Below are positions 17,323 through 26,066 of a stretch of 64,000 bases of DNA, piece by piece (position 1 is the stretch's first letter; every line of letters begins with the position of its first letter). Both the position numbers and the translations under genes were made by a program. The DNA comes from Variovorax sp. YR216 (lineage in GTDB: Bacteria > Pseudomonadota > Gammaproteobacteria > Burkholderiales > Burkholderiaceae_C), in the NCBI RefSeq assembly GCF_900107745.1, contig NZ_FNRO01000003.1, forward strand, positions 642,020 to 706,019, in the 5' to 3' direction. The notes under the pieces were generated by a model. It did no database searches. It worked only from the letters and a program-made list of their open reading frames with translations, and had not been told where the DNA came from.

Positions 17323-18291
17323 ATGAAACGCCACCAGTTCCTCAAGGCCTGCGCCGCCGCGCTGTGCCTTGCCGCCTCGTCCGCCAGCATGGCGCAGACC
17401 TTTCCGACCAAGCCGATCCGGCTGATCGTGCCGTTCCCGGCTGGCGGTGCGACGGACCTGTTCGCGCGCACCCTGTCGCAGAAGATGGGCGAGAAGCTCG
17501 GCGGCACGCTGGTGATCGACAACAAGCCCGGCGCGGGCGGCGCAATCGGCTCCGACATGGCGGCCAAGGCCCCGGCCGACGGCTACACGCTGCTGCTGGC
17601 GACGACGAGCACGCACTCGATCGGCCCGTTCATCAGCAAGGTGCCGTACGACACGGTGCGCGACTTCACGCCGATCGGCCATGTCGGCGATGCGCCGAGC
17701 ATCATGCTGGTGCCGAACAACTCGCCCGCGAAGACGGTGCGCGAATGGATCGATCACGCGAAGAAGAACCCCGGCAAGCTCAACTACGCGTCGAGCGGCA
17801 ACGGCACCATCGTCCAGCTCACGGCGGAGCTGTTCAAGGCGCAGGCCGGCATCTTCGTGACGCACATCCCGTACAAGGGCACGGCGCTGGCGATTCCCGA
17901 CCTGATCACCGGCAAGGTCGATGTGCTCTTCGACTCGCTGCCAACCGGCATGCCGCATGTGCGCGACGGCCGCCTGCGCGCGCTCGGCGTGACCTCGCTC
18001 AAGCGCAGCCCGCTCGCACCCGACCTGCCGCCGATCGCGGACACGCTCCCGGGGTTCGAATCGAACACCTGGTTCGGCCTCTACGGCCCCAAGGGACTGC
18101 CGGCGGATCTGGTGGCGCGCATCAACACCGCGGCGAACCAGGCGCTCTCCGATCCTGAAATGCGCGACAAGCTCTCGCGCCTGGGCATCGAGCCGACGAC
18201 CAGCACGCCGGCGCAGTTCGCCAGCATGGTGGCGGAGGACGCCGCCAAGTGGAAGAAGATCATCGTCGAACGCAAGATCACCGGAGACTAA
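17323..18291 (+). CDS. Bug/TctC family periplasmic solute receptor
   Basis: This 322-residue extracytoplasmic receptor has a Sec signal peptide cleaved after SMA (about residue 24). The Bug-family opening KPIRLIVPFPAGGATD follows, then the two-lobe binding fold with NKPGAGG and the IPYKGTA motif. It should capture an organic acid, or possibly a gamma-glutamyl metabolite, and deliver it to TctAB. Being divergent from LysR and upstream of a gamma-glutamyltransferase supports a specific catabolic role. The reading frame is followed by repeat copy B inside the presumed operon. Confidence 0.9.
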   Translation: MKRHQFLKACAAALCLAASSASMAQTFPTKPIRLIVPFPAGGATDLFARTLSQKMGEKLGGTLVIDNKPGAGGAIGSDMAAKAPADGYTLLLATTSTHSIGPFISKVPYDTVRDFTPIGHVGDAPSIMLVPNNSPAKTVREWIDHAKKNPGKLNYASSGNGTIVQLTAELFKAQAGIFVTHIPYKGTALAIPDLITGKVDVLFDSLPTGMPHVRDGRLRALGVTSLKRSPLAPDLPPIADTLPGFESNTWFGLYGPKGLPADLVARINTAANQALSDPEMRDKLSRLGIEPTTSTPAQFASMVAEDAAKWKKIIVERKITGD

Positions 18292-18388
18292 GCTCGCCCC
18301 CAGGCTGCGCGCACTTCGTGTCGCTCCGCCAACCCCCTTCCGGGGGCGACACCGGCGGGCCGGCGAAGCCGGTTCCGCGGTGTCCCCC
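18292..18388 (+). repeat. Stop-adjacent structured repeat, copy B
   Basis: Beginning right after the TAA of the tctC gene, GCTCG is followed by CCCCCAGGC, the CACTTCGTG hairpin, CCCCC-ttcc-GGGGG and CCGGC-gaa-GCCGG. It lies within an apparent operon, 29 bases before the gamma-glutamyltransferase start. Confidence 0.88.
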
Positions 18389-18417
18389 GAACTGAAGCAG
18401 CCGTACGCGGCCATTGG

Positions 18418-20040
18418 ATGACGCCCATGAAATTCGACTACGCCAATCCCTACACGTCCACGCGCATCCCGGTCTTTGCGCGCAACGTCGTCTCCACCTC
18501 GCATCCACTGGCTTCGCAGGCCGGGCTGCGCATCCTCTACCAGGGCGGCAACGCCGTCGATGCGGCGATCGCCACCGCGGCTGCGATGACCATCGTCGAG
18601 CCGGTGAGCAATGGCCTCGGCAGCGATGCTTTCTGCATCCTGTGGGACGGCAAGAAGCTGCACGGCCTGAATGGCTCCGGCGCCGCGCCGCAGGCATGGA
18701 CGCCGGACTACTTCCGCCGCAAGTACGGCAACGACGTCGCCACGCCGCCTCAGCGCGGCATGGACTCGGTCACCGTTCCCGGTGCGGTGGCGAGCTGGGT
18801 CGCGCTGTCGGAGCGTTTTGGCAGGCTGCCATTCGCGGACCTGATGGCGCCAGCCATCGAGATCGCCGAGCGCGGCTACCTGATGCCGCCGGTGGTGCAG
18901 CAGAAGTGGGCGGCGGCCACGCCGATCCTGCGATCGCAGCCGGGCTTCGAACAGGGCTTTCTGCCGTGGGGCCGCGCGCCCGAAGTCGGCGAGCTGTTCC
19001 GCTTTCCGGCCGCGGCGCGCGCGCTGAAGGCGATCGCCGCGACCAAGGGTGAGGCCTTCTACAGCGGTGAAATCGCAGCGGCGCTCGAGAAGTTCTCGAA
19101 CGCGAACGGCGGCAGCCTGAAGGTGAGTGACCTCGCCAACTGGAAGCCCGAGTGGGTCGAGCCGATCGCGCAGGAATACCGCGGCCACACGCTGCACGAG
19201 ATTCCGCCGAACGGACAGGGCATCGCGGCGCTCATCGCGCTCGGCATCCTCAAGCACTTCGACATCGCCTCGATCCCGGTGGATTCGGTCGCCTCGCAGC
19301 ACCTGCAGATCGAAGCGATGAAGCTCGCCTTCGCAGACACCTACCGCTATGTGTCCGACCCATCGTCGATGGAGGTGACCCCCCTGCAAATGCTCGACGA
19401 GGCCTACCTGGCGTCGCGCGCCAAACTCATCGACGTGAACAAGGCGCAGGACTTCAAGGCGGGCAACCCGGTCAAGGGCGGCACGATCTATCTCACCGCG
19501 GCCGACGAGAACGGCATGATGGTGAGCTTCATCCAGAGCAACTACATGGGGTTCGGCTCGGGCTGCGTGGAGCCGGAATTCGGCATCAGCCTGCAGAACC
19601 GCGGCCACGGCTTCAGCCTGAAGGCCGACAGCCCGAACGTGGTCGCGCCGGGCAAGCGGCCCTTCCACACCATCATCCCGGCCTTCCTGACCAAGGACGG
19701 CGCGCCGGTGATGAGCTTCGGCGTGATGGGCGGCAACATGCAGCCGCAAGGCCATATGCAGACGCTGGTGCGCATGCTCGACTACCGCCAGAGCCCGCAG
19801 GCGGCCTGCGACGCGCCGCGCTGGCGCTTCAATTCCGGCCTGGAGATCAACGCCGAGGCGGCAATGAACCCGGCGACGGTGAAGGGCCTCGTGGAACTGG
19901 GCCACAAGGTCGATGTCATCAACGATTCCTACCAGGACTTCGGTGCCGGCCAGTTCATCTGGCGCGCGGGCGATCCGGCTGTGGAAGGCTATGTCGCCGC
20001 GAGCGACGCGCGCCGCGACGGCCTTGCGGCCGGGTTCTGA
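18418..20040 (+). CDS. ggt: Gamma-glutamyltransferase family protein (YwrD-like)
   Basis: This 540-residue N-terminal nucleophile hydrolase is made as a precursor that self-cleaves before a Thr. Here T356 in GGTIYLTAADENGMMVS starts the small subunit. The usual Thr-Thr-His of classical enzymes is Thr-Ile-Tyr, as in the YwrD branch, and QSNYMGFGSG follows. No signal peptide is visible, so a cytoplasmic enzyme is likely. Members hydrolyse glutathione or other gamma-glutamyl amides. Two ATGs (18418 and 18427) could start it; neither has a strong ribosome site. It follows the TctC receptor and precedes an EamA transporter. Confidence 0.88.
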   Translation: MTPMKFDYANPYTSTRIPVFARNVVSTSHPLASQAGLRILYQGGNAVDAAIATAAAMTIVEPVSNGLGSDAFCILWDGKKLHGLNGSGAAPQAWTPDYFRRKYGNDVATPPQRGMDSVTVPGAVASWVALSERFGRLPFADLMAPAIEIAERGYLMPPVVQQKWAAATPILRSQPGFEQGFLPWGRAPEVGELFRFPAAARALKAIAATKGEAFYSGEIAAALEKFSNANGGSLKVSDLANWKPEWVEPIAQEYRGHTLHEIPPNGQGIAALIALGILKHFDIASIPVDSVASQHLQIEAMKLAFADTYRYVSDPSSMEVTPLQMLDEAYLASRAKLIDVNKAQDFKAGNPVKGGTIYLTAADENGMMVSFIQSNYMGFGSGCVEPEFGISLQNRGHGFSLKADSPNVVAPGKRPFHTIIPAFLTKDGAPVMSFGVMGGNMQPQGHMQTLVRMLDYRQSPQAACDAPRWRFNSGLEINAEAAMNPATVKGLVELGHKVDVINDSYQDFGAGQFIWRAGDPAVEGYVAASDARRDGLAAGF

Positions 20041-20043
20041 CAG

Positions 20044-20952
20044 GTGCCTGCGGAGCCCCACGCACATAAAAGCCTCGGTCCGGGCCTCGCACTGGCGACG
20101 CTCGGCGCCATCGCCTTCAGCGGCAAGGCGATCATCGTCAAGCTCGCGTACCGCTACGGCGTCGATGCGGTCACGCTCATCATGCTGCGCATGCTCTTCG
20201 CCCTACCGCTCTTCGCGGTCATGGCGTGGTGGGCGGGGCGCGGCAAGCCGCCGCTCACGCGGCGCGACTGGCTTGGCGTGGTGGGGCTTGGCTTTTCGGG
20301 CTACTACCTGTCGAGCTTCCTTGATTTCGCCGGGCTGGCCTACATCACCGCGAGCCTGGAGCGGCTGATCCTCTATCTCAACCCGACGCTGGTGCTGCTC
20401 TTCGGCTGGATCGCCTACCGGCGGCGCATCACGCGTGGCCAGTTCGTGGGTATGGCGATCAGCTATTCGGGGGTGCTGCTGGTCTTCGGCCATGAAGTGC
20501 AGTTGGGCCAGAGCGCCTCGGCCGCGTGGGGCGCGCTGCTGGTGTTCCTGAGCGCCGTGAGCTATGCGATCTACCTCGTCGCGAGCGGCGAGTTCGTCAA
20601 GCGGCTGGGGTCGCTGCGCCTCGTCGGGCTCGCGACCAGCGTGGCCTGCCTGCTGTGCATCCTGCAGTTCGTGCTCCTGCGGCCGGTCGCCTCGGCCTTC
20701 GAAGTGGCGCCCCAGGTCATCTGGCTGTCGATCCTCAATGCGACCGTGTGCACCGCGCTCCCGGTCCTTGCCGTCATGATGGCCATCGAGCGCATCGGGC
20801 CCGCCGTGGCGGCGCAAACGGGTATGGTCGGGCCCTTGTCGACCATCCTCATGGGGGTCGTCATCCTCGGCGAACCCTTCACAGCGTGGATCGCAGCCGG
20901 CACTGTGCTGGTGATCGCCGGCATCTTCGTATTCACACGCATGGGCCGTTGA
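20044..20952 (+). CDS. EamA/DMT superfamily transporter
   Basis: This 302-residue protein has ten membrane helices in two EamA repeats, as in drug/metabolite exporters of the RhaT/YdcZ type. It starts at GTG 20044, three bases after the gamma-glutamyltransferase stop, with no clear ribosome site, so translation is probably coupled. An exporter directly after a gamma-glutamyltransferase could remove an amine or amino acid product (inference). The SDR gene follows at 16 bases. Confidence 0.85.
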   Translation: MPAEPHAHKSLGPGLALATLGAIAFSGKAIIVKLAYRYGVDAVTLIMLRMLFALPLFAVMAWWAGRGKPPLTRRDWLGVVGLGFSGYYLSSFLDFAGLAYITASLERLILYLNPTLVLLFGWIAYRRRITRGQFVGMAISYSGVLLVFGHEVQLGQSASAAWGALLVFLSAVSYAIYLVASGEFVKRLGSLRLVGLATSVACLLCILQFVLLRPVASAFEVAPQVIWLSILNATVCTALPVLAVMMAIERIGPAVAAQTGMVGPLSTILMGVVILGEPFTAWIAAGTVLVIAGIFVFTRMGR

Positions 20953-20968
20953 GCCCGGAGGACACAAC

Positions 20969-21766
20969 ATGGATTTGGGAATCGCAGGGAAGACTGCGCT
21001 TGTGTGCGGCGCAAGCAAGGGCCTGGGCTTCGGTTGCGCGGAAGCGCTGGTGCGCGACGGCGTCAACGTGGTGATCGTGGCGCGCGGCGCCGAGGCGCTC
21101 GAAGCCGCGGCGAAATCGCTGGAAGCCGTTGCCGCGACGCATCCGGCCAAGCCCTTCGTGAAGCACGTGGCGGCGGACATCACCACCGTGGAAGGCCGCG
21201 CCGCCGCCTTCGCGGTGCACAGGGATTTCGACATCGTCGTCACCAACGCCGGCGGCCCGCCGCCCGGCGACTTCCGCGACTGGGACCGCGAGGCTTGGAT
21301 CAAGGCGGTCGACGCCAACATGCTCACGCCGATCGAGCTGATCAAGGCCACCGTGGACGGCATGGCAGCGCGCGGCTTCGGGCGCATCGTCAACATCACC
21401 TCCAGCGCGGTGAAGTCGCCGATCGACATCCTGGGCCTGAGCAACGGCGCGCGCAGCGGGCTCACCGGCTTCGTCGCCGGGCTCGCCCGCTCGGGTATCG
21501 CGGCCAAGGGCGTGACGATCAACAACCTGCTGCCCGGCGCCTTCGATACCGATCGCCTTCGCGGAACGATGCAGGGCGCCGTGAAGAAGACGGGCCAGGA
21601 CATCGAGACGATCCGCGCCGCACGTCAGAAGACCATTCCGGCCGGGCGCTTCGGCACCTCCGCCGAGTTCGGTGCGATCTGCGCCTTCCTGTGCAGCGCA
21701 CACGCCGGCTACATGACAGGGCAGAACGTGCTCGCCGACGGCGGTGCGTACCCGGGCACGTACTGA
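20969..21766 (+). CDS. SDR family oxidoreductase lacking the Tyr-x3-Lys motif
   Basis: This 265-residue Rossmann protein has GASKGLG (14-20) and NAGG, typical of short-chain dehydrogenases, and ITSSAVKSPI at the catalytic serine. Where Tyr-x3-Lys is expected it has S158-N-G-A-R162 (GLSNGARSG), a known atypical SDR branch often annotated as a 3-oxoacyl-ACP reductase. Catalysis may differ or be absent. AGGA upstream supports ATG 20969. It is the last gene of the LysR-divergent cluster and converges with another EamA gene three bases away. Confidence 0.85.
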   Translation: MDLGIAGKTALVCGASKGLGFGCAEALVRDGVNVVIVARGAEALEAAAKSLEAVAATHPAKPFVKHVAADITTVEGRAAAFAVHRDFDIVVTNAGGPPPGDFRDWDREAWIKAVDANMLTPIELIKATVDGMAARGFGRIVNITSSAVKSPIDILGLSNGARSGLTGFVAGLARSGIAAKGVTINNLLPGAFDTDRLRGTMQGAVKKTGQDIETIRAARQKTIPAGRFGTSAEFGAICAFLCSAHAGYMTGQNVLADGGAYPGTY

Positions 21767-21769
21767 GGG

Positions 21770-22669
21770 TCAGCGGCGAGACGATACCCAGATCCCGCCG
21801 GCGATCAGGATGAACGCGGCGCCGTGGAACCACTGCGGCACCTCGCCGAGGAACGCCGCCGATAGCAGCGCCGCGAACAGCGGGGTCAGATTGCTGAAGA
21901 ACCCGGCCGTCTGCGGACCGGCGCGCTGAACGCCGAGTCCCCAGCAGCGATAGGCCAGCAGCGCCGGGCCGAGCGTGATGAACACCAGCGCGGCGGCGAG
22001 CGGCCATCCCCAGTCGATGTGCGCGCCAGTCACTGCCCATTCACCGGCCGCGAAGACCGCGGACCACGCGAGCCCGAACACCATTTGCGCCATCAGGAAT
22101 GAAGCCCAGTCTCGACGCGCTTCGGCCGGTTCGGTGGTGCGGGACAACATCCAGCTGTAGAACGCCCAGGAGATGGTGGCCAGCATCATGTAGAGATCGC
22201 CGGGCACCAGCCGCAGTGCGGCGAGCTGCTCCCAGCGGCCCCGGCTCAGTACGAGCAGCACCCCCGCCATCGACAATGTGGCGCCGAACAGTTGGCGCGC
22301 GGTGATCCTCGCGCCGAAGAAGAGCGTGCCGGTCGCCAGCATCCACAGCGGCATGCTCGATCCGACCAGCGTCACGTTGACCGGCGTCGACGTCTGGAGT
22401 GCCAGGTACTGGAAGGCGTTGTAGCAACCGATGCCGAGCAGGCCGAGCATGGTGAATCGCTTCCAGTGCGCCCACAGCGGGCTCTTCGGGCGGATCATGG
22501 ATGCGGCGAAGGGCAGCAGCACGATGAACGCCAGCAGCCAGCGGATGAAGTTCAGCGTCATCGGCGAGACGAGGTCCCGCACCACACGGCCGACGACGGC
22601 GTTGCCGGCCCACAGCAGGGGCGGCACCGCGAGCAGAAGGGCGGTGCCCGGAGTGAGACGCTGCTGCAT
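21770..22669 (-). CDS. EamA/DMT superfamily transporter
   Basis: This 299-residue protein has ten predicted membrane helices with two EamA repeats. The conserved Pro-rich start of helix 1 (PPLLWAGNAVVGR) is like YedA/RhaT-type exporters. The substrate is unknown. It is divergent from the quinone oxidoreductase with a 100-base gap, and tail-to-tail with the SDR gene, so it is probably a single-gene unit. Confidence 0.87.
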   Translation of the reverse strand: MQQRLTPGTALLLAVPPLLWAGNAVVGRVVRDLVSPMTLNFIRWLLAFIVLLPFAASMIRPKSPLWAHWKRFTMLGLLGIGCYNAFQYLALQTSTPVNVTLVGSSMPLWMLATGTLFFGARITARQLFGATLSMAGVLLVLSRGRWEQLAALRLVPGDLYMMLATISWAFYSWMLSRTTEPAEARRDWASFLMAQMVFGLAWSAVFAAGEWAVTGAHIDWGWPLAAALVFITLGPALLAYRCWGLGVQRAGPQTAGFFSNLTPLFAALLSAAFLGEVPQWFHGAAFILIAGGIWVSSRR

Positions 22670-22769
22670 GGGGCTGAACTGTACCGTCTGCGCGCAGTGC
22701 TTCCGGGCGACGGCATCGAATCAAAGTCCGTGGCAGCATACGCGGCTCACCAGTCAAGGAATTCCAACC

Positions 22770-23756
22770 ATGAGCAAAGCCGTCCGCATCGACCGCAATG
22801 GCGGTCCCGAGGAACTGAAGATCGTCGACGTCGAGGTTGGAGACCCCGGCCCCGGCGAGATCCGCATCCGCCACAAGGCGGTGGGCCTCAATTTCATCGA
22901 CACCTATCAGCGCAGCGGCCTCTATCCGTTTCCGATGCCGCTGCAGCTCGGCATGGAGGCCTCGGGCATCGTCGAGGCGGTGGGCGAGGGTGTCACGCAC
23001 CTGAAGGCCGGCGACCGCGCCGCCTATGCGAGCCAGCCGCCCGGCGCCTACAGCGAGCTGCGCGTGATGCCGGGCCGCAATGTCTGCAAGCTGCCCGATG
23101 CGATTTCGTTCGAGACCGGCGCGGCGATGATGCTCAAGGGCCTCACCGCGCAGTACCTGCTCAAGAAGACGCTGCCTGTGGAGGGGTTGCAAGGCGGCGA
23201 CTACATCGTCTTCCATGCCGCCGCCGGTGGCGTCGGCCTCATCGCCTGCCAGTGGGCCAAGGCATTGGGCCTGAAGCTCATCGGCACCGCGGGCACCGAT
23301 GCCAAGTGCCAGCTCGCGCTGGACCATGGCGCGGCGCACGCGATCAACTACAGCAAGGAGAACTTCGCGCAGCGCGTGAAGGAGATCACCGGCGGCAAGG
23401 GCGTGAAGGTGGTCTACGACTCGGTGGGCAAGGACACCTTCGAAGGCTCGCTCGAATGCCTGCGGCCTTTCGGGCTGCTCGCGATCTTCGGGAATGGATC
23501 GGGGCCGGTGCCGCCTTTCAACCTCGGGCTCCTCGGCGCGAAGGGCTCGCTCTACGTCACGCGGCCGACGCTCTTCACGCACATTGCGACGCGCGAGAGC
23601 ACGCAGGCCATGGCGGACGATCTTTTTGCGGTGGTCGAAAGCGGCGCGGTGAAGATCCCGATCGACCAGCGCTACCGCCTCGAAGACGTGCAGCAGGCGC
23701 ACCGCGACCTGGAGGCCCGCAAGACCACGGGCTGCACGATCCTCACCTTGAATTGA
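22770..23756 (+). CDS. NADPH:quinone oxidoreductase (zinc-free MDR family)
   Basis: This 328-residue medium-chain dehydrogenase/reductase is of quinone reductase type. It has a GroES-like N-terminal domain with GLNFIDTYQRSGLYP and GMEASG, a Rossmann domain with AAAGGVGL, and NYSKENF in the NADPH-specificity region. The catalytic and structural zinc cysteines of alcohol dehydrogenases are absent. It should reduce quinones or alpha,beta-unsaturated carbonyls in the cytoplasm. Weak AAGGAA precedes the ATG. Repeat copy C begins directly after its stop. Confidence 0.92.
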   Translation: MSKAVRIDRNGGPEELKIVDVEVGDPGPGEIRIRHKAVGLNFIDTYQRSGLYPFPMPLQLGMEASGIVEAVGEGVTHLKAGDRAAYASQPPGAYSELRVMPGRNVCKLPDAISFETGAAMMLKGLTAQYLLKKTLPVEGLQGGDYIVFHAAAGGVGLIACQWAKALGLKLIGTAGTDAKCQLALDHGAAHAINYSKENFAQRVKEITGGKGVKVVYDSVGKDTFEGSLECLRPFGLLAIFGNGSGPVPPFNLGLLGAKGSLYVTRPTLFTHIATRESTQAMADDLFAVVESGAVKIPIDQRYRLEDVQQAHRDLEARKTTGCTILTLN

Positions 23757-23852
23757 GCTCTCCCCCAGGCTACGCGCACTTCGTGGCGCTTCGCCAACCC
23801 CCTCACTGGGGGCAACACCAGCGGCCCGGCGGAGCCGGTTCCGCGGTGTTCC
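23757..23852 (+). repeat. Stop-adjacent structured repeat, copy C
   Basis: GCTCT then CCCCCAGGC follow the TGA of the quinone oxidoreductase. The CACTTCGTG hairpin, CCCCC-tcact-GGGGG and CCGGC-gga-GCCGG are all present. It sits between convergent genes. Confidence 0.88.
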
Positions 23853-23867
23853 TGGTATCGGATGTGT

Positions 23868-25526
23868 CTAGCGCAGTTCGCTGAGGCGGGATTCGCGCAC
23901 GCGGGTCGGCGCCAGCGCGCCAGCCGATTCGAGGATCGGATAGGCGATCGAGCAGATGTGCGAATTGATGCGCTTGAGCTCGCTGATCAGGTCGATGTGC
24001 AGCGAGCTGGTCTCGATGCTCGACGCGGTCTGCTCGGTCAGCCGGTCCAGGTGCGTCGTCGCGTAGGCGCGCTCGAGATCGCGAAAGCGCGCCTTTTCCT
24101 CCAGCAGCCGCTGCGCGTCGCGCACATTGCCGTTGAGGAACACGCTCATGCTCAAGCGCAGGTTGGCGACCAGCCGCTCGTGCAGCTCGACGATCTCGCG
24201 CATGCCGGCATCCGAGAAGTTGCGCTGCGGCTTGATCTTCTTGTCCTCGATGTCGATGATCACCCGCTCGATGATGTCGCCGATCTGCTCCATGTTGATC
24301 GTGAAGCTGATGATGTCGGTCCAGCGGCGGCTCTCTTCCTCGCCCAGCGCCTCGCGCGAGATCTTGGTCAGGTAGTACTTGATGGCCGAGTAGAGCTGGT
24401 CCACCGTGTCGTCGAGGTTGCGCAGCTCCTGCGCGAGCTTGAGGTCGTTGTTGCGGATCACGTTGAGCACGCCGATCAGCATGGTCTCGACCACGTCCGC
24501 CTGGTGCAAAGCTTCGCGGGCCGCATTCGAGATGGCCAGCGTCGGCGTCGAGAGCGCGGAAGGATCGAGATGCTGCGGGCGCCGCGTTGCGGCCGGTTCT
24601 TCAGGCGCTGGCAGCAGCCGTGTCACCCATTTCGCCACCACGTTCGTGAGCCCGATGAAGCCGATGCTGACGACGACGTTGAACGCGAGGTGATACAGCA
24701 CGACAAACTGCGTGGCGTCGTCGATGTAGGGCCGGACCTCCCGCAGCCAGACTCCGACGAAGGGCGCTGCGATCGCGACGCCGAGCAGCTTGAAGATCAG
24801 GTTGCCGACCGTCACCCGTCGCACCTCGACCGACGACTTGGCCGTGGTGAGTACCGCGAGCAGGCCGCTGCCGAGATTGGCGCCAAGCACCAGGCCCAAC
24901 GCGACGTCGAGCGGAACCACGTTCGAGCTGGCCATGGCCGCGACCAGCAACACGATGGCGAGGCTCGAATAGGCCAGGATCGCAAGTCCCGCGCCGATGG
25001 TGATCTCGAGCAGCACATCGCTGTTGATCGAGGCCAGCACCGCTCGCATGGCCGGGCTCTCGAAGAGCGGTCCGGTCGCTTCGACGACAAGCTGCAGCGC
25101 CAGCAGCATCAGGCCCAACCCGATGAGCACGCGCCCGACGCGGCCTGCGGGGCTCGACGGCCGCGTGATGAACAGCACCACACCGACGAAGATGAAGAGC
25201 GGCGACAGCCACGAGAGATCGGCGGAGAAGAGCACCGACATCAGCGCCGTGCCGATGTCCGCACCGCGCATCACCGCCAGCGCCGCAGGGAGCGTGACCA
25301 GCCCCTGGCCCACGAATGACGAGGTCATCAGCGAGGTGGCGGTGCTCGATTGCACCAGCGCCGTCACTCCGATCCCCGACAGCGCTGCGGTGAAGCGGTT
25401 GCGCATGCTGTGCACGAGGATCCTGCGCAGGTTGGTGCCGAAGACCCGCAGCACCCCCGTTCGGACGAGATGGGTGCCCCACACCAGCAGAGCGATCGCT
25501 GCGAGCAGATTCAACAAGTGCTTCAT
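23868..25526 (-). CDS. Na/Pi cotransporter family protein (NptA/YjbB-like with PhoU domain)
   Basis: This 552-residue protein has an N-terminal half made of two Na/Pi-cotransporter repeats with the QSSTATS motif (near residue 60) and GANLGSG. A C-terminal cytoplasmic helical PhoU-like domain covers about 330-530. Bacterial YjbB-type proteins mainly export phosphate. The ATG has no ribosome site, but TATAGT lies about 11 bases upstream, so a leaderless transcript is possible. It is the last gene of the ribF-ileS-lspA run, 36 bases after lspA. Confidence 0.88.
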   Translation of the reverse strand: MKHLLNLLAAIALLVWGTHLVRTGVLRVFGTNLRRILVHSMRNRFTAALSGIGVTALVQSSTATSLMTSSFVGQGLVTLPAALAVMRGADIGTALMSVLFSADLSWLSPLFIFVGVVLFITRPSSPAGRVGRVLIGLGLMLLALQLVVEATGPLFESPAMRAVLASINSDVLLEITIGAGLAILAYSSLAIVLLVAAMASSNVVPLDVALGLVLGANLGSGLLAVLTTAKSSVEVRRVTVGNLIFKLLGVAIAAPFVGVWLREVRPYIDDATQFVVLYHLAFNVVVSIGFIGLTNVVAKWVTRLLPAPEEPAATRRPQHLDPSALSTPTLAISNAAREALHQADVVETMLIGVLNVIRNNDLKLAQELRNLDDTVDQLYSAIKYYLTKISREALGEEESRRWTDIISFTINMEQIGDIIERVIIDIEDKKIKPQRNFSDAGMREIVELHERLVANLRLSMSVFLNGNVRDAQRLLEEKARFRDLERAYATTHLDRLTEQTASSIETSSLHIDLISELKRINSHICSIAYPILESAGALAPTRVRESRLSELR

Positions 25527-25562
25527 GGAAGAGAAGCACTATAGAGCACCGAAGCTGGGGGA

Positions 25563-26066
25563 CTACGACTTGCCGCGGCGCACGCGGCGCAACTCGTCGA
25601 GGATCAGGCAGATCGCGCCGATGGTGATGGCGCTGTCGGCCACGTTGAAGGCGGGGAAGTGCCGGCCGGCCAGGTGGAAGTCGAGGAAGTCGACCACGTA
25701 GCCGTGCATCATCCGGTCGATCACGTTGCCGATGGCGCCGCCGAGGATGGCCGCCATCGAGAACGAGAAGAGCTTCTGCCCCGCGTGGGACTTCAGCATC
25801 CAGATGATGAAGATCGCCGCCCCGATGCCGATCGCCATGAAGAACCAGCGCTGCCAGCCATCAGCGCCGGCCAGGAACGAGAAGGCCGCGCCGGTGTTGT
25901 GCGCGCGGACCACGTTGAAGAAGCTGGTGACGTAGGTCGCGTCGCCGTACTTGTAGTAGCCGAGGATCAGCGTCTTGGTGAACTGGTCGATGATGACGAT
26001 GACCAGCGCAAGGCCGAGCCAGGGCCAGATACCGAGGCCCTTCGAGCCAGAGGGGCGGCGGGCCAT
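25563..26066 (-). CDS. lspA: Lipoprotein signal peptidase LspA
   Basis: This 167-residue integral membrane aspartic protease cleaves the signal peptide of prolipoproteins after diacylglyceryl attachment. Four helices are visible. The two catalytic aspartates lie in [10 protein letters not shown] and FNVADSAI, and the NTGAAFS motif is conserved. Its ATG shares one base with the ileS stop (TGATG), so it is translationally coupled. The ribF-ileS-lspA order is widespread in proteobacteria. Confidence 0.96.
   Translation of the reverse strand: MARRPSGSKGLGIWPWLGLALVIVIIDQFTKTLILGYYKYGDATYVTSFFNVVRAHNTGAAFSFLAGADGWQRWFFMAIGIGAAIFIIWMLKSHAGQKLFSFSMAAILGGAIGNVIDRMMHGYVVDFLDFHLAGRHFPAFNVADSAITIGAICLILDELRRVRRGKS

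Noticed and set aside
17236..20067. 943-codon open frame antisense to tctC and the gamma-glutamyltransferase
   Set aside because: Same cause: it runs through repeat copy B and has Arg/His/Ala-rich composition with no motif.
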